From positions 2,294,001-2,358,000 of the forward strand of contig CM062388.1 of assembly GCA_031310005.1 (NCBI GenBank): 64,000 nt of DNA. Reading direction: 5' to 3'. A program made the translations under genes and the position numbers. The DNA comes from Dactylellina haptotyla. Taxonomy: Eukaryota > Ascomycota > Orbiliomycetes > Orbiliales > Orbiliaceae. The notes beneath the pieces were generated by a model. The model searched no databases. It was not told where the DNA came from and saw only the letters and a list, made by a program, of their open reading frames with translations. The first letter of the stretch is position 1. Every line of letters begins with the position of its first letter. Shown here piece by piece: positions 31,571 to 42,385 of this stretch.

Positions 31571-34134
31571 ATGCAAAACCTTAATTTCCGTCAATGCTTA
31601 CCAGCAAGTAAGAGTAAACGCCAATACACACGGAAAACATCATGGGACAGCATTCGAGAGTTCGTGTCAAAGGAAGTCGAGAGGGGCGTCCCACACTCTA
31701 GTATCATCGCAAAACTAGCTGAACAAGTGCAATATATAGAGTAAGTCTATAAATTCTATCAAGCTCAAGTAGAAATTCGATTGCCGTGGTTCGCAGAGTG
31801 TTATATCCAGAGACCTAATATTATAATCGACGCGCATAGGCCGCATCAGTTTAAACGTCTTCTTAAGCAATGGGGTCTGTCGGCTAGAAACCTTCGAAAA
31901 AAGCACCGGAAGTATATCTTTGAGGCTGAGCAGAAGGCCCGGCGGAAAGGCGTCAGTATAAGGTGGCGATTTAAGGATACTGGGAAATTAGTCAAAGAGA
32001 CGCAATTGAAAGGTATTCGGGAAAGCGATGGTGCAGAGTTTATGGGTAAGTTTTCTATATGTATACCTGGCTAGCTAGGTGCTCCGAGATCTTAAGGTTA
32101 AAATATGGAATTGCGTCGCCGTACTAAATTAGCATAATTAGATTCTGAAGCCAGCCCGGGACAGTTAGTACTGTCACCCTCTGATACCCTTGACTGCGGC
32201 ACTGGAAGCCTAGAAATGGCTAGCGATTTTGAATCTCGGGAGAGAGATGAGTCTTTAACGGAAGCTTCCTTGCCTAATGCTTCGCCTGCCACAATGGACC
32301 TAGATAACTTAGTAAGCGGCTATTTCCAATAAATTTCTTTGAAATATTAATATCTGCCTAAAGTTGAAGGGATATTGGCTGAAATTTTGTATAGATTGAT
32401 AGTAGTGAGACAACTGAGGGACTCGGGGTCGAGAAATATTCCTCCTCGGATGAAGGAGTTCACCATCACCCTCCCGTAACTTATCCAAATCATCCTGTCG
32501 ACTCCAATTTTGAACATCTCCAACAGGAACGACCAAATAAAATGGCATTTTCTGATGATTCAGAAGATGAAGACAGTTTCAGAGAGGATACTGAAGATGT
32601 CAGCTCCTTAATGCCTGTTGTTGATCCCAATGATTTGCTGCAAAGTTTCTGTACAGATATGCTCGAATCAATCGAAGCTTTGAGTACTTCACAACTCGAG
32701 ATTCAAGGCTCAGATGTCCTCGATAGTCTAGAGCCTCGAGAGCTTGTTCAGTACTTGTCACGTATTTTTCGGTCGGATCTAGAACACTGGATGACTCGGC
32801 AAATCAACTCTGCGAAAGCTTACATGCAAGATGTTGACGACTTGCAGCGCGAGAGGAACATATCTCGTCAAGAGAGCGAAGAACTTCTCCGATTGAACGC
32901 GGAGATAGATATCGAGCCTAGGATTGCCTCTTACGAAGACGCACTATACTTTATAACCGATAGCTATACATTTCTCAACTCCAAAGTCCAGAGCACATAC
33001 ATAGAACTATACGAAGATTACTATAAAAGTATTCCATGTCTCTGGAGAGCGATCGGATCTGATAATCCCAATTTCAAAAATGCTTCCGGGGAAATCACAT
33101 TCAATGAGTACGACCGACAGATATTCCGAGAAATAGTGGTACATCTCCCATACCTGAGGGAAAAATTCGGAGCTGCTCATTTTGCAGCCTCGGATGCATT
33201 TTTTAATGCTGCAAAGTTGATAATACGGTATAGTGAAGATCCGTGTGTCTCTTTGTACGAAGCGCAAATCTCTATCGCACAGGAAATTCCTTTTCACCCT
33301 TATCTCCGCCCATATTTACCGAGTTTGCGTTGCACATTACCTCTTTTCAAGCTACAAATTGACCCGGGCAATGCATTACTTTGTGCCGCTGAAAATGTAT
33401 TCATGATGAGCGAGAAATACAGAGTTGAGAACCCATATAGCCTTCAAGCCATGACGATATTTATGTATCTGCTTTACGTGCTCCTTATCTATTCAGAGTC
33501 ACTTGATCCTACAATTGCGATTTGTATTCGCGATCATCTTACCCGGTTTGGCCGATGTCTCAAGACCTCCTTGCGTCATCAGCCTTTTTGGGGTACAGGG
33601 TTTGACGGGAAAATGCAAGTCCAGGCCGTTATCCAAACTATGGTTTTTCAACTCAAAATGCAAAATCCTAAGTTAGTTCTTAGAGCTTCAAGGATTTTAG
33701 AGAGGATCATTTCTTGGAAGCTCCGGAATCACGCTCGCTTAATAACGAAAAGTCTAATTTCTGATAGCGCAATGTGGTGTTGGCTGTTCCAAATGACAGT
33801 GGCCGAAGCATACCACAAGTTACAGAACCATTTAAAAGCGATAGACGCACTTAGAATCGGCCTGTACTATCTTGGAACTGATCGAGTATCTTTTCATTGT
33901 CGCAAAACCCGAATTATTGAGCTTTCAACTAGTTTTTTAACTGCGCGAGGATTAATTCGACATACAGAGCCAATCTTGGAAAGGGTTCTCAGAATCCGCG
34001 AAGAAAAAGATAATCCGGAGCAAAACCCGTTTTACCGCTCAATTGTATTCGCGGTTGGTTCAATTGCATTTCAGCGGTATATCGAAGACAACGAGCCAAT
34101 CGTCAATCAAATATTTTTGCTTCCTAACGAGTAA
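31571..34134 (+). CDS. Clr5-domain protein with helical repeat C-terminus, paralogue 2
   Basis: Four exons, 31571-31740, 31840-32045, 32142-32311 and 32395-34134, encode 761 aa. Introns are 31741-31839 (GTAAGT...CATAG, phase 2, branch CTAAT), 32046-32141 (GTAAGT...AATTAG, phase 1) and 32312-32394 (GTAAGC...GTATAG, phase 0). The Clr5 domain spans exons 1-2: KTSWDSIREFVSKEVERG, then PHQFKRLLKQWGLSARNLRK. Exon 2 is 206 nt, as in the third paralogue. A second, nearer acceptor for intron 1 (GTTCGCAG) gives a stop. The linker is acidic. The 580-codon last exon is helix-rich with no signal peptide or membrane segment. This copy is the most diverged of the three, since its C-terminus lacks the FQG...W.YSQ motif. 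Confidence 0.78.
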
Positions 34135-34732
34135 GGTCGGCGCTGTTTGAATTACCTATTTATAGTATACTTGGAAGCTTTGATATGGGAGTGGCAAGGG
34201 AGAGATCTACGGCGTTTGAGAGACGTATAGGAGCGTCTTTGTAACCTTTATAAGAATGCAAAAATACTACACCCAAATCTACCTCAATAATAAGAGTATT
34301 CACTTTGCGAAATTTGTACAGAAATACAGAAATTTATCAACTCGTAGCATTATTATCAAGGGCAGTAAGACGCGTTGCTGCGTTGTGTGTTGCAGTTTTT
34401 GATTGTCCAGTCGTGTCTTGGCGTTTGTTATTGAAGGAGATGAAAAAAAAAAAAACCTTTGCGAAGGAACTAAAAGAAAAAGTCTCTGCGGTGCAGGCAA
34501 CCTTGGACCCTTCAACCTCATCTCATCAACCACCATCACTCGTTCCTCCTTCGATTCTCCCAATTCGAAGGACTTCAAATCAGAGCGGCCAATTCAATCA
34601 ACTGCCCCCGAGCTTATTGATTGACTTGTTTTCCGTTTCCTGTTTGGATATCAGAGGTTTACCGGTCCACCTTCGGCCCCACCACTTCGCCCGCAGAGCT
34701 TTGCAGCGAGGTACCCAACCCCCACGGCAGCG
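34135..34732 (+). other. Promoter region of the mitochondrial helicase gene, 598 bp
   Basis: The 240-codon frame at 34305-35027 overlaps the true start at 34733 in a different phase and has Arg/Pro-rich random composition. An A-run of 13 nt begins at 34443. No other element is recognised. Confidence 0.4.
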
Positions 34733-36960
34733 ATGCTTTCTTCGATCAGAGCCGTCGCCCCAAGGCGATTGGCCTCTGCCACGGCCATCGCACGATCTCT
34801 TTCGAGATTTCAAACCGTTCGACAGGTCCAGCAGCCTTCAGCCTCGCTTGTTATCCGTAATTCGCAGCCCTCATTCCGCACATTCGCCACTACCACGTTA
34901 CTTCGACAGCAAGCCGCGGAAGCAGCACAGGAAGCGGCACCAGCTCCGGTTGATGCCCCCGCAAATGCGGGACCTCTCAGTCAATTTTCCCAGCTCAAAG
35001 ATATCGGCGTCAATGAGAAGATTGTGAACACGATTGTCAACAAACTTAAATATGAAGACATGACCGATGTTCAGATCAAGACCATTCCAACCTGCAATAC
35101 CGGAGCCGATGTGTAAGCCTTTTCCCCTTGCACTGAGATTGACAACATCGATATGCAAAACAAATACTAATATTCTATTGTAGGATCGCTCGCGCAAAAA
35201 CTGGTACCGGCAAGACGCTCGCCTTCCTCATTCCAACCATCAACCGTCTCATGGCCGCTGGTATCAAGAAATCCACTGTTCCCAACTTTTTGGACGGTTA
35301 CAGATCCTTCGCCGATGTCCGCGCTCTGATTATATCCCCAACCCGTGAGCTTGCTGAACAGATCACCAGGGATGCCGTCGTGCTCACCAGAGGCACTGGG
35401 CTTGAGGTTGCGTGCATGGTCGGTGGTACTGGCAAGTCATGGTCCCTTAGGGACTTCCACCAGCGTGGTTGCAACATTCTCGTGGCGACCCCGGGCCGTT
35501 TGAAGGATGTCCTCTCCGATCCAAAGTCTGGCGTGAATGCCGACGCTATCCAGACCCTGATTTTCGACGAGGCCGACTCTCTCATGTCCATGGGCTTCGA
35601 GAAGGAAATTGAGGAAATCAGACGGATGCTCCCCAAGCAAAAGCAGACTCTCATGTTCTCCGCCACCATGCCGGACAAAGTCCGCGAACTGATTGCCGCC
35701 AACATGCGCCCGGGATTCAAGTACATCAACACCGTCGACCCCAAGGAAGCTGAAACTCACACTAAGGTCCCTCAACACTTGATCAACGTCGAAGAATTCG
35801 AAAATGTCCACCCTACTCTGTTCGAGCTTCTCGACCGCGAGAATCGTGAAGCCCAGCAGAACGGTACCCATTTCAAGGCTATGGTCTTCTTCAACACCGC
35901 TCGTGGTGCCGAACTCGCTGCCTTGATGTTCCGTCGCGTCCGCCTCCCGGGTAAAGAAGGCCACCCACTGTTCCCACTCGATTTGGTCCAGATTCACTCT
36001 CGTCTCACCCAGGCTCGCCGTACCGAAGCCGCCGCCGCCTTCCGCAAGGCTGATGACGCTGTTTTGTTCTCCTCGGATGTCACAGCCCGTGGTATGGATT
36101 TCCCTAACGTCACACACGTCATCCAAGTAGGTGCGCCATCTAGCAGAGAACAGTACATCCACCGTATCGGCCGTACCGCACGTGGCAAGAACATCGAGTC
36201 CGGCAAAGGTGTCGGATACCTTATTCTTAGTGATGTAGATGCGCGCCAAACCCTCCAAGAACTCCGCGGAATCAAGCTCATCCACGACGGGAATGAGGAT
36301 CTCGTCACCCCCAAGGCCAACCTCGCAGACCTGGACACCTTGAACGAGCGAGCGGCGGACTACGCTAAGGGTATTGTTCTTGCGTGCAGCAGAATTGATC
36401 CAGCGACGACCAGGGCGGCTTACAGCGCTCTCTTGGGCGCTCACATGGCCAGGGGCGCCGATGCAAAAGCCTTGTTCAAAGCTCTGTACCGCATGGGGAA
36501 GTTCAATTTTGGATGGGAGGAGCCCCCCAAGCTTGGCAGGGAGTTTGTTAAGAAAATCGGAATGGGGGCTGGGTTTGACTATGCGATCAAGAATGGCTAC
36601 CTCGTGGAAGGCTCGGACTCTGACAGAAGTGGACGCAGCGCTGGTACAAGCTTTTCAACTAGATCCATGGGTATGAGCAACCGTGGGTCGTATGACGGCC
36701 CACGACAAACGAGCTTTGGTAGAAATACTCCCAGACAAGAGGGAGGATACAATTCCAGACGAGAGGGAGGATACGATTCCAGACGAGAGGGGGGATACTC
36801 TCGGGACCGTCCAACATCGTTTGGAAACCGCGGAAGGGGAGAAGGTGGCGACAATAACCAGCGGGGTGGAAGCTACAGCAATTATTCTTCCAGACAACGG
36901 GATGATAAATCTAGCAGGCCATGGGAAAAAAGAGGCGGCCAGACCAGAGATAGGTACTAG
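34733..36960 (+). CDS. MSS116: Mitochondrial DEAD-box RNA helicase, Mss116-like
   Basis: Exons 34733-35112 and 35184-36960 encode 718 aa. The intron (35113-35183) starts GTAAGC, has ACTAATA and ends TTGTAG, phase 2. Residues 1-30 look like a mitochondrial presequence (MLSSIRAVAPRRLASATAIA). The helicase core has motif I AKTGTGKT, Ia PTRELAEQ, Ib TPGRL, II DEAD, III SAT, V ARGMDFPNVTHV and VI HRIGRTARG. The Q-motif region precedes the intron (DMTDVQIKTIP). The C-terminus is Arg/Gly/Tyr-rich with repeats such as REGGYDSR. Mss116 proteins remodel mitochondrial RNA and help splice group II introns. The C-terminal RGG tail should bind RNA. The next gene (Obg) is also mitochondrial. Confidence 0.9.
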
Positions 36961-37718
36961 ACGATAGTGCCGGAAGTGGGGAATTGAAGCGAATCATCAT
37001 CACGGCTTTTTTTTCAAAATTGTACATATTAATCTAACCATCGATACGAACCGACCCATGCGGCGCCGACACGCACCATGCACACGAAAACAACCACGTC
37101 ACTTACTTCACTCTCTTGCGGATTGCACACACACACATACGACCATGCTACCGAGAGAAAGGGAACACACTCTTTGCATATAATGAACTCGGCATTCTTG
37201 TTTTACACTCTCCGGGTGGGGTTCTTTTCGGGTCTTATTTATCGAACTGCCGGTCTTCAATTGTTTGAGTTGGGGTCTTTTTCCTTTTTTCTTTTATATT
37301 TATATTATTTCAACTGTATTATATAGACTTTTTGTGTCCGGAGAGATCGGTACTTTTTATATATACCTGTGCATATTATTGACGATTCCACTTTACAAAA
37401 TACGAGAAACATCTCTGACTGGACTTGGTAGTAGATAGCTTGGTGTGATGGATAGATAAAATAATAAAAGTTTTGATTTTCTACAAATATCACTGCTAAA
37501 ATTATAAGATGAATGTTGAATATTTTGGGGCATGAAATTTTTTTATGGTGTTTCTGCGTTGATATAAATTTTGCACCTGCCGAAACTTCTTAGCGTCGCC
37601 ACAACCAGCATCACGACATTATCATCGAAACCGACAATGAAACCGCAATAGATTACGATTACCCTCCTCAAAGCGCAGTATTTATACAAAGCGCGAACGA
37701 TTATAACGGACATCAAAC
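36961..37718 (+). other. Intergenic, 758 bp
   Basis: This holds the 3' flank of the helicase gene and the promoter of the Obg gene. No gene is supported. Small frames at 37078-37326 and 37305-37493 are AT-rich and featureless. Confidence 0.45.
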
Positions 37719-39668
37719 ATGTCCGCCCCGCTATTCCTCCCGTTCCTCTACCCCGCCATCCCGGCGCGCACCCTCTCCCGCATCCTCACCCGCTGCCGCC
37801 ACTCGCGCCCCACAATCGACCGTACGAACCACACCCACCACCACCGCACTCATGAACTCCAACGCCGTCTGAAAACCTCACTAACCCAAGCGGAAGCCCG
37901 ACACCTCCTCGACACCGAATTGGAAAATATAGCTTCCCCGCCTCCGCCACCGACCCATCTCACAACAGACCACCGTATTCCTTCCTTCCTCGACACTTTA
38001 ACGCTAACCCTCACCTCCGGCGGCGGTGGGAACGGGTGTGTTTCTTTCCTCAGGGAGAAATTCGTCTCCCACGGTCCGCCTAACGGTGGAGATGGCGGGG
38101 ACGGCGGAGATGTGTATATTACTATCGACGAGCAGGCGGGGAGTTTACACAAGCTTAGTCGGTTAAGGGTCGTGAAGGCGGGTAGGGGGAGTAATGGACT
38201 CGGTGGGGCGAGGAACGGCGCTAGAGGGGAGGATGTGGTTGTTAAAGTGCCGCGTGGTACTGTGGTGCGGGTTCTCGAGCGCGGGATTGATGGGAAGATG
38301 GGGATGCAAGGGATGCGAGAGGAGGATGATGAAGGTGGCGTGTATAATAATAACGGTAATAACGAGGAGTATCAAGATGAGGAAGGGGGGTATGAAGAGG
38401 AGGAAGACGGGGGATTAATTGTTAAAAATGCGCACGATGGAAGGACTGATGCGGACCCGATGGAGATATTGGAGAAGAAGAAGAAAAGGAAGAAGAGGAC
38501 TCCTAGACGGTTCGCGAGGAGTAATGTTGACGATCCGGAGAGTGAGTATATTCACTACCCGTTGAGTTTGGCGAGTAATCTCGATTCGCCGCATTGGCCG
38601 CCCCAGAAACCCGTGAGGAGGGATGTGGAGCAGCCGGATGTGTTCAAGTTGGATTTTTCAGATGGGCCGGAACCGCAAAAACAACAACAATCCGGGATGT
38701 ACGATGAATTCGAAGGTGCGGAGGGGAGTATGTACGTTAAGGAGAGGAAGAGGAGGATGGAGCCTATATTGCTGCTTAAAGGCGGTGCGGGGGGCTACGG
38801 GAATCCGAATTTTATAACGAAGGAGGTCAGACGGCCGATGTGGGCTACTAAAGGGGCGAGGGGGTCTACGATGAAGATTCGGCTCGAGTTAAAGTTACTC
38901 GCTGATGTCGGGCTGGTGGGGAGGCCGAATGTGGGGAAGAGCAGTCTACTCAGGTGTGTGACGGGGAGTAGAGCGCAAGTTGGGAATTGGGCGTTTACGA
39001 CGTTGAAGCCGAATATGGGTACTGTTATATTGGATGGCGGGCTGGGGACTGGAGATGTGCTGAGCGGGTATGAAGACCAGGAGGCGGGGAGGGAGAGGTT
39101 TACTATTGCGGATATTCCGGGTCTGGTGAAAGATGCTGGGGAGAATAGAGGTCTCGGGTGGGATTTCTTGAGGCACGTGGAGAGAGCCAGAGGGTTGGTG
39201 TTTGTGGTGGATTTGGGGTTCGATCCGGTGAGGCAGGTTGAAGGTTTATGGAGAGATATTGAAGAATACGAAAAGATGAGAGAGGTCGAAAGAAGGGAAG
39301 CTGCAGAGGAGGAGAGGAGGCTGAGGGAAGAAGAAAAGTGGAGGAGAGAAGCTGAGGAAGAGGATCACGGTATCATCGTCAAGCTGACCGAGGAAGAAGA
39401 TGCTGGGCAATTGGTCGTCGAAGAAGGGATCAGTGCGAAACCCTGGATGGTCGTCGGAAACAAAGCCGACTTGGAAGGCGCGGAGAGGCGGTTCATGAAG
39501 CTCAGAGAGTATCTGAACAAACTCGAAGAACAAGGCAAAGTCAAGCAGCCGATCGGGTGCATCGCGGTCAGCGCACTCAAGGCAGGCAGGTGGACCGAGG
39601 GCGAGTACGAGAAGGAGGCCGGCGTCTGGCGCGGTGTTATTCAGTGGTTCCGCAGTCTCGTAAATTAG
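37719..39668 (+). CDS. MTG2: Mitochondrial Obg-family GTPase
   Basis: The intronless gene encodes 649 aa. The N-terminus is rich in Arg, His and Ser with no acidic residues (MSAPLFLPFLYPAIPARTLS), fitting a mitochondrial targeting sequence. The Obg fold starts near residue 91 (TLTSGGGGNGCVSFLREK) with the Gly-rich turn PNGGDGGDGGD. The G domain has G1 VGRPNVGKSS (about 400-410), G3 ADIPGLVKDAGENRG (about 464), G4 GNKAD (about 578) and G5 VSALKAG (about 617). A long acidic/basic insert (about 195-345, with GGYEEEEDGG and EKKKKRKKRTPRR) separates the two parts of the Obg fold. The last part, LLLKGGAGGYGNPNF, resumes after it. Obg/Mtg2 proteins act in assembly of the mitochondrial large ribosomal subunit. 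Bacterial forms have no such insert. Confidence 0.9.
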   Translation: MSAPLFLPFLYPAIPARTLSRILTRCRHSRPTIDRTNHTHHHRTHELQRRLKTSLTQAEARHLLDTELENIASPPPPPTHLTTDHRIPSFLDTLTLTLTSGGGGNGCVSFLREKFVSHGPPNGGDGGDGGDVYITIDEQAGSLHKLSRLRVVKAGRGSNGLGGARNGARGEDVVVKVPRGTVVRVLERGIDGKMGMQGMREEDDEGGVYNNNGNNEEYQDEEGGYEEEEDGGLIVKNAHDGRTDADPMEILEKKKKRKKRTPRRFARSNVDDPESEYIHYPLSLASNLDSPHWPPQKPVRRDVEQPDVFKLDFSDGPEPQKQQQSGMYDEFEGAEGSMYVKERKRRMEPILLLKGGAGGYGNPNFITKEVRRPMWATKGARGSTMKIRLELKLLADVGLVGRPNVGKSSLLRCVTGSRAQVGNWAFTTLKPNMGTVILDGGLGTGDVLSGYEDQEAGRERFTIADIPGLVKDAGENRGLGWDFLRHVERARGLVFVVDLGFDPVRQVEGLWRDIEEYEKMREVERREAAEEERRLREEEKWRREAEEEDHGIIVKLTEEEDAGQLVVEEGISAKPWMVVGNKADLEGAERRFMKLREYLNKLEEQGKVKQPIGCIAVSALKAGRWTEGEYEKEAGVWRGVIQWFRSLVN

Positions 39669-39750
39669 ATATCCTCGGATATGATTTTAGGGTATAGTAT
39701 AATTGTATAATTGTATATTACAGAGGAATTAATATCAGATGTACAGCATC

Positions 39751-40710
39751 TCATCGGTGCTTTTCATCGGGAATGCCGCCCATTCCCACAGGCGACTCTT
39801 CTATTCCTCCCATCTGGTTGACGCCATCTCTCTCGATAGCTTCCGAGCTCTTGGCAAACTCGTTCTGCCTCCGCCTGCGGAAGTAAAAGTATACGCCAAC
39901 TCCGAGTAAAAGTGCTGCAACAATCCCAACACCTAGTCCGATTCCAATCTTGGCCCCATTCGACATTCCGCCACTCCCGCTCTCTACGTTAGCGCCATCC
40001 CCGGTTGGTGCACCTGTGCTCCCGCCTGTCGATATAGATGCGCTTCCGCCACTCGTAGTTCCCTTCGGCGCTCCCAGTCCCAGACTATCGGCAGCTAGAC
40101 TCTCTTCCAAAACCAAGGGATTCAACGTCGGTGTCGCCTCCGCAAATGCTGTCAAGTCCCGCGGCTGCCACGCCACAGAATGTGCGTCATGCTGTACGAT
40201 CACCGGCGGCGATAGACTAGTCGTACTCGCAACATATAGCAACCGACTACTCAACCGTGTCTCCGTCCCTATAACTCCGATATTTCTCACAGTGGTACTC
40301 ATATAACGCACGCACTGAACCAGATCTAATGCTGCAGACTCCTGGAAATACTGTTTATCAAGGCTGTCCAGCACCCCGTACCCGGAGAGACAGCAGTATG
40401 CGTGCATAGTGCCGGATATGAAACTACTCGTAGCCGTTGTGAATCCGGAAGCGCAGATACCCGGACTGAACGCGGATTGTCGTTCCCTTTTGAGAACGGA
40501 CCCTATCGACGATGGCTCACATGCTGTGTTTGTCGATGTGGATTGAGGGGATTCGGTGATGAGAAATGTGTACGCCCAGGCGAGACGGAGGGTTGGAGTA
40601 GATGATTGAGGGAAGAGGAGGTAATCTGTCGAGCATGTCGGGTCCGGGGTGAATACGGTTGTAAGGGGGATGTTGGTATTCGTCGTGGGTGTGGGGACGA
40701 TCGAAGCCAT
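39751..40710 (-). CDS. Single-pass membrane protein with Ser/Thr/Gly-rich stalk
   Basis: The 319-aa protein has a soluble N-terminal half with several Cys, a Gly/Ser/Thr-rich stalk, then one membrane segment at about residues 252-274 (KIGIGLGVGIVAALLLGVGV) followed by FYFRRRRQNEF and a short cytosolic tail. There is no clear signal peptide: the N-terminus (MASIVPTPTTNTNIPLTTVF) is polar. Such architecture (stalk, Gly-rich membrane segment, basic stop-transfer) resembles fungal cell-wall sensors of the Mid2/Wsc type, but no WSC domain is seen. The gene is convergent to the Obg gene with 82 bp between stops. Function unknown. Confidence 0.7.
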   Translation of the reverse strand: MASIVPTPTTNTNIPLTTVFTPDPTCSTDYLLFPQSSTPTLRLAWAYTFLITESPQSTSTNTACEPSSIGSVLKRERQSAFSPGICASGFTTATSSFISGTMHAYCCLSGYGVLDSLDKQYFQESAALDLVQCVRYMSTTVRNIGVIGTETRLSSRLLYVASTTSLSPPVIVQHDAHSVAWQPRDLTAFAEATPTLNPLVLEESLAADSLGLGAPKGTTSGGSASISTGGSTGAPTGDGANVESGSGGMSNGAKIGIGLGVGIVAALLLGVGVYFYFRRRRQNEFAKSSEAIERDGVNQMGGIEESPVGMGGIPDEKHR

Positions 40711-41233
40711 TTTGTTGAGACGTCAAAGAGAGAGAATGCGTTGCTGCGGTAAAAATGCAACAAACGATGTCGCGTGTGCGGCTTTAGTGCGAGATAAAGA
40801 TGATTAAGAAACTAAGAAATTCACTAAGTTATCACGGATACCCCATGGTATATAAAATACAGAAACCAATTCTTCCATAGACAAATCCCGCATCTTTTGT
40901 GGGGCTTTCAATTGCCTTGATATTTCATTTCAGGGGCCTCGATGTGCAGACCACCAGCCGCCCGGCGCCGTCAGAATAAGCGAGCCAAGGGCTCATCTTG
41001 CCCGCTTCGATCACTTGGCGATTCCCCTGCGATCACTGACAGCCAATCCAAGTGGACGTTGTTCCCCGTTCGGATCTTGCCGCTAATCAGGCTCAATATT
41101 GGTTCGGAACTTGTATTTTAAATGGTTCTTCTGAGTGGTTCCATTTTTGAATTGTCAAGTCTTTAAAATTTCGGTACTGAGCTACTCCGTACAAACTCTA
41201 CATTTACAAAATTAAATCCAGATATCCGGAGAA
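40711..41233 (+). other. Intergenic, 523 bp
   Basis: No gene. It is the upstream DNA of the 39751 gene (-) and the 3' flank of the 41234 gene (-). Confidence 0.4.
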
Positions 41234-42385
41234 CTAAATTAAATAATCACTGGATTCCAAAAACCCATCGAAAGGCTCAGTACGCAATTCTCCCGTACTC
41301 TCGATAGCTTCCACCACCCTATCCTCTTCCCTTTTCACAACTCTAGATCTTTTCCCTGATTTCTCCGTCGTCGTCGCCGTCTTGCGCTTGCCCTTACTAA
41401 TCACAACCGTACTCACCACTGTCGCGGTCGTCGAAATCGTCGTTGTCGCTGTAGCCGTAGTCTGCACAACCGACGCCTGAATCGTACCCGTCACCGAGAC
41501 CGACGTTGACATAGTAGCGGTAGTTTCCGTCGTCATGGTTGTAATCGCGGTCGATGTTGCGCTCCACGACGAAAACAAACTGGTAGCATACTCCGTCGCA
41601 AGACTCACCGCGAAATTTACGGCTTGAAAATGGCTATCCGAAGGTAACTCTACCCCCGCAGGGTACATGTACAAATCATACGTATCCGAGGTATCACTCG
41701 CAGTATCACTCGCGTAGAACACCCACGTCTGCCCGTCATGGTCGAGTTGGATTTGATTTACAGTGTCGTTCCAGTACCATGTGCCCGGCCAGTCATCTCC
41801 CGTCAGCGCGGTGATGGAATCGAACAGCACCGCGCGAATGACGGTTAGTACCGTTGGATCTTCGTCCGGGAATGTGGTGGCCACTGTCGAGTCGTAGCGG
41901 AGGAATACTGCTTCTGAGGTATCCCGTGCGTTTGTGAGCAGACCGCCGTCCGTGGAATTTAATGAGAGAGAGACGAGACGGTGGTCATTTAGGGCTGCGA
42001 GTACCATGCGGCCTGAGGTGTCGTCGAATTGGACGTATAGATCACTGTGGTTTCCTTGTCCGAGCATGACGAAGCCAGTGTTTGGTTCACCCGTAAAGCT
42101 CGGTGAGAGGTCTGTTGTTGCAGTTGTATCTGTGGCTGTTACGGTCGTGGGAGTAGTTTCAGTGCTAGAAGAAGACGATATTGCTGCCCATATTACTTGA
42201 TTACACATTGGTAAGATATTCGGACCTGCGCAGCTTGTAGAGGTAACTGTAAATGTATTCGAGACCGTCGAGTATATTATTGTAGTGGTCGTGTTTTGTA
42301 TTGTAGTAGCCGTGCTCGATTGGGCGACAGTATTGCGGAAGGCAATCAAGACGCATAGCAGGCGCCTACAGCGGGCGTTCAACAT
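41234..42385 (-). CDS. Secreted Thr/Ser-rich protein
   Basis: The single-exon frame encodes 383 aa. Residues 1-21 form a signal peptide (LLCVLIAFRNTVAQ). A Thr-rich stretch precedes a soluble domain (about 100-255) with strands such as FVMLGQGNHSDLYVQF and WPGTWYWNDTVNQIQLDHDG. A second Thr/Val-rich stretch follows (TTATATTTISTTATVVSTVV). The C-terminal 50 residues are basic then acidic (GKRKTATTTEKSGKRSRVVK) with no membrane anchor visible. It is probably a wall-associated or secreted protein with heavy O-glycosylation. No named domain is recognised. It shares general layout with the 60153 gene, but alignment is not clear. Confidence 0.65.
   Translation of the reverse strand: MLNARCRRLLCVLIAFRNTVAQSSTATTIQNTTTTIIYSTVSNTFTVTSTSCAGPNILPMCNQVIWAAISSSSSTETTPTTVTATDTTATTDLSPSFTGEPNTGFVMLGQGNHSDLYVQFDDTSGRMVLAALNDHRLVSLSLNSTDGGLLTNARDTSEAVFLRYDSTVATTFPDEDPTVLTVIRAVLFDSITALTGDDWPGTWYWNDTVNQIQLDHDGQTWVFYASDTASDTSDTYDLYMYPAGVELPSDSHFQAVNFAVSLATEYATSLFSSWSATSTAITTMTTETTATMSTSVSVTGTIQASVVQTTATATTTISTTATVVSTVVISKGKRKTATTTEKSGKRSRVVKREEDRVVEAIESTGELRTEPFDGFLESSDYLI

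Noticed and set aside
34305-35027. A 240-codon frame over the start of the helicase gene
   Set aside because: Arg/Pro-rich random composition in a different phase; the helicase frame with its presequence and intron explains the DNA.
35437-36444. A 335-codon minus-strand frame opposite the helicase gene
   Set aside because: It is the mirror of a strongly codon-biased DEAD-box coding region and has no domain of its own.
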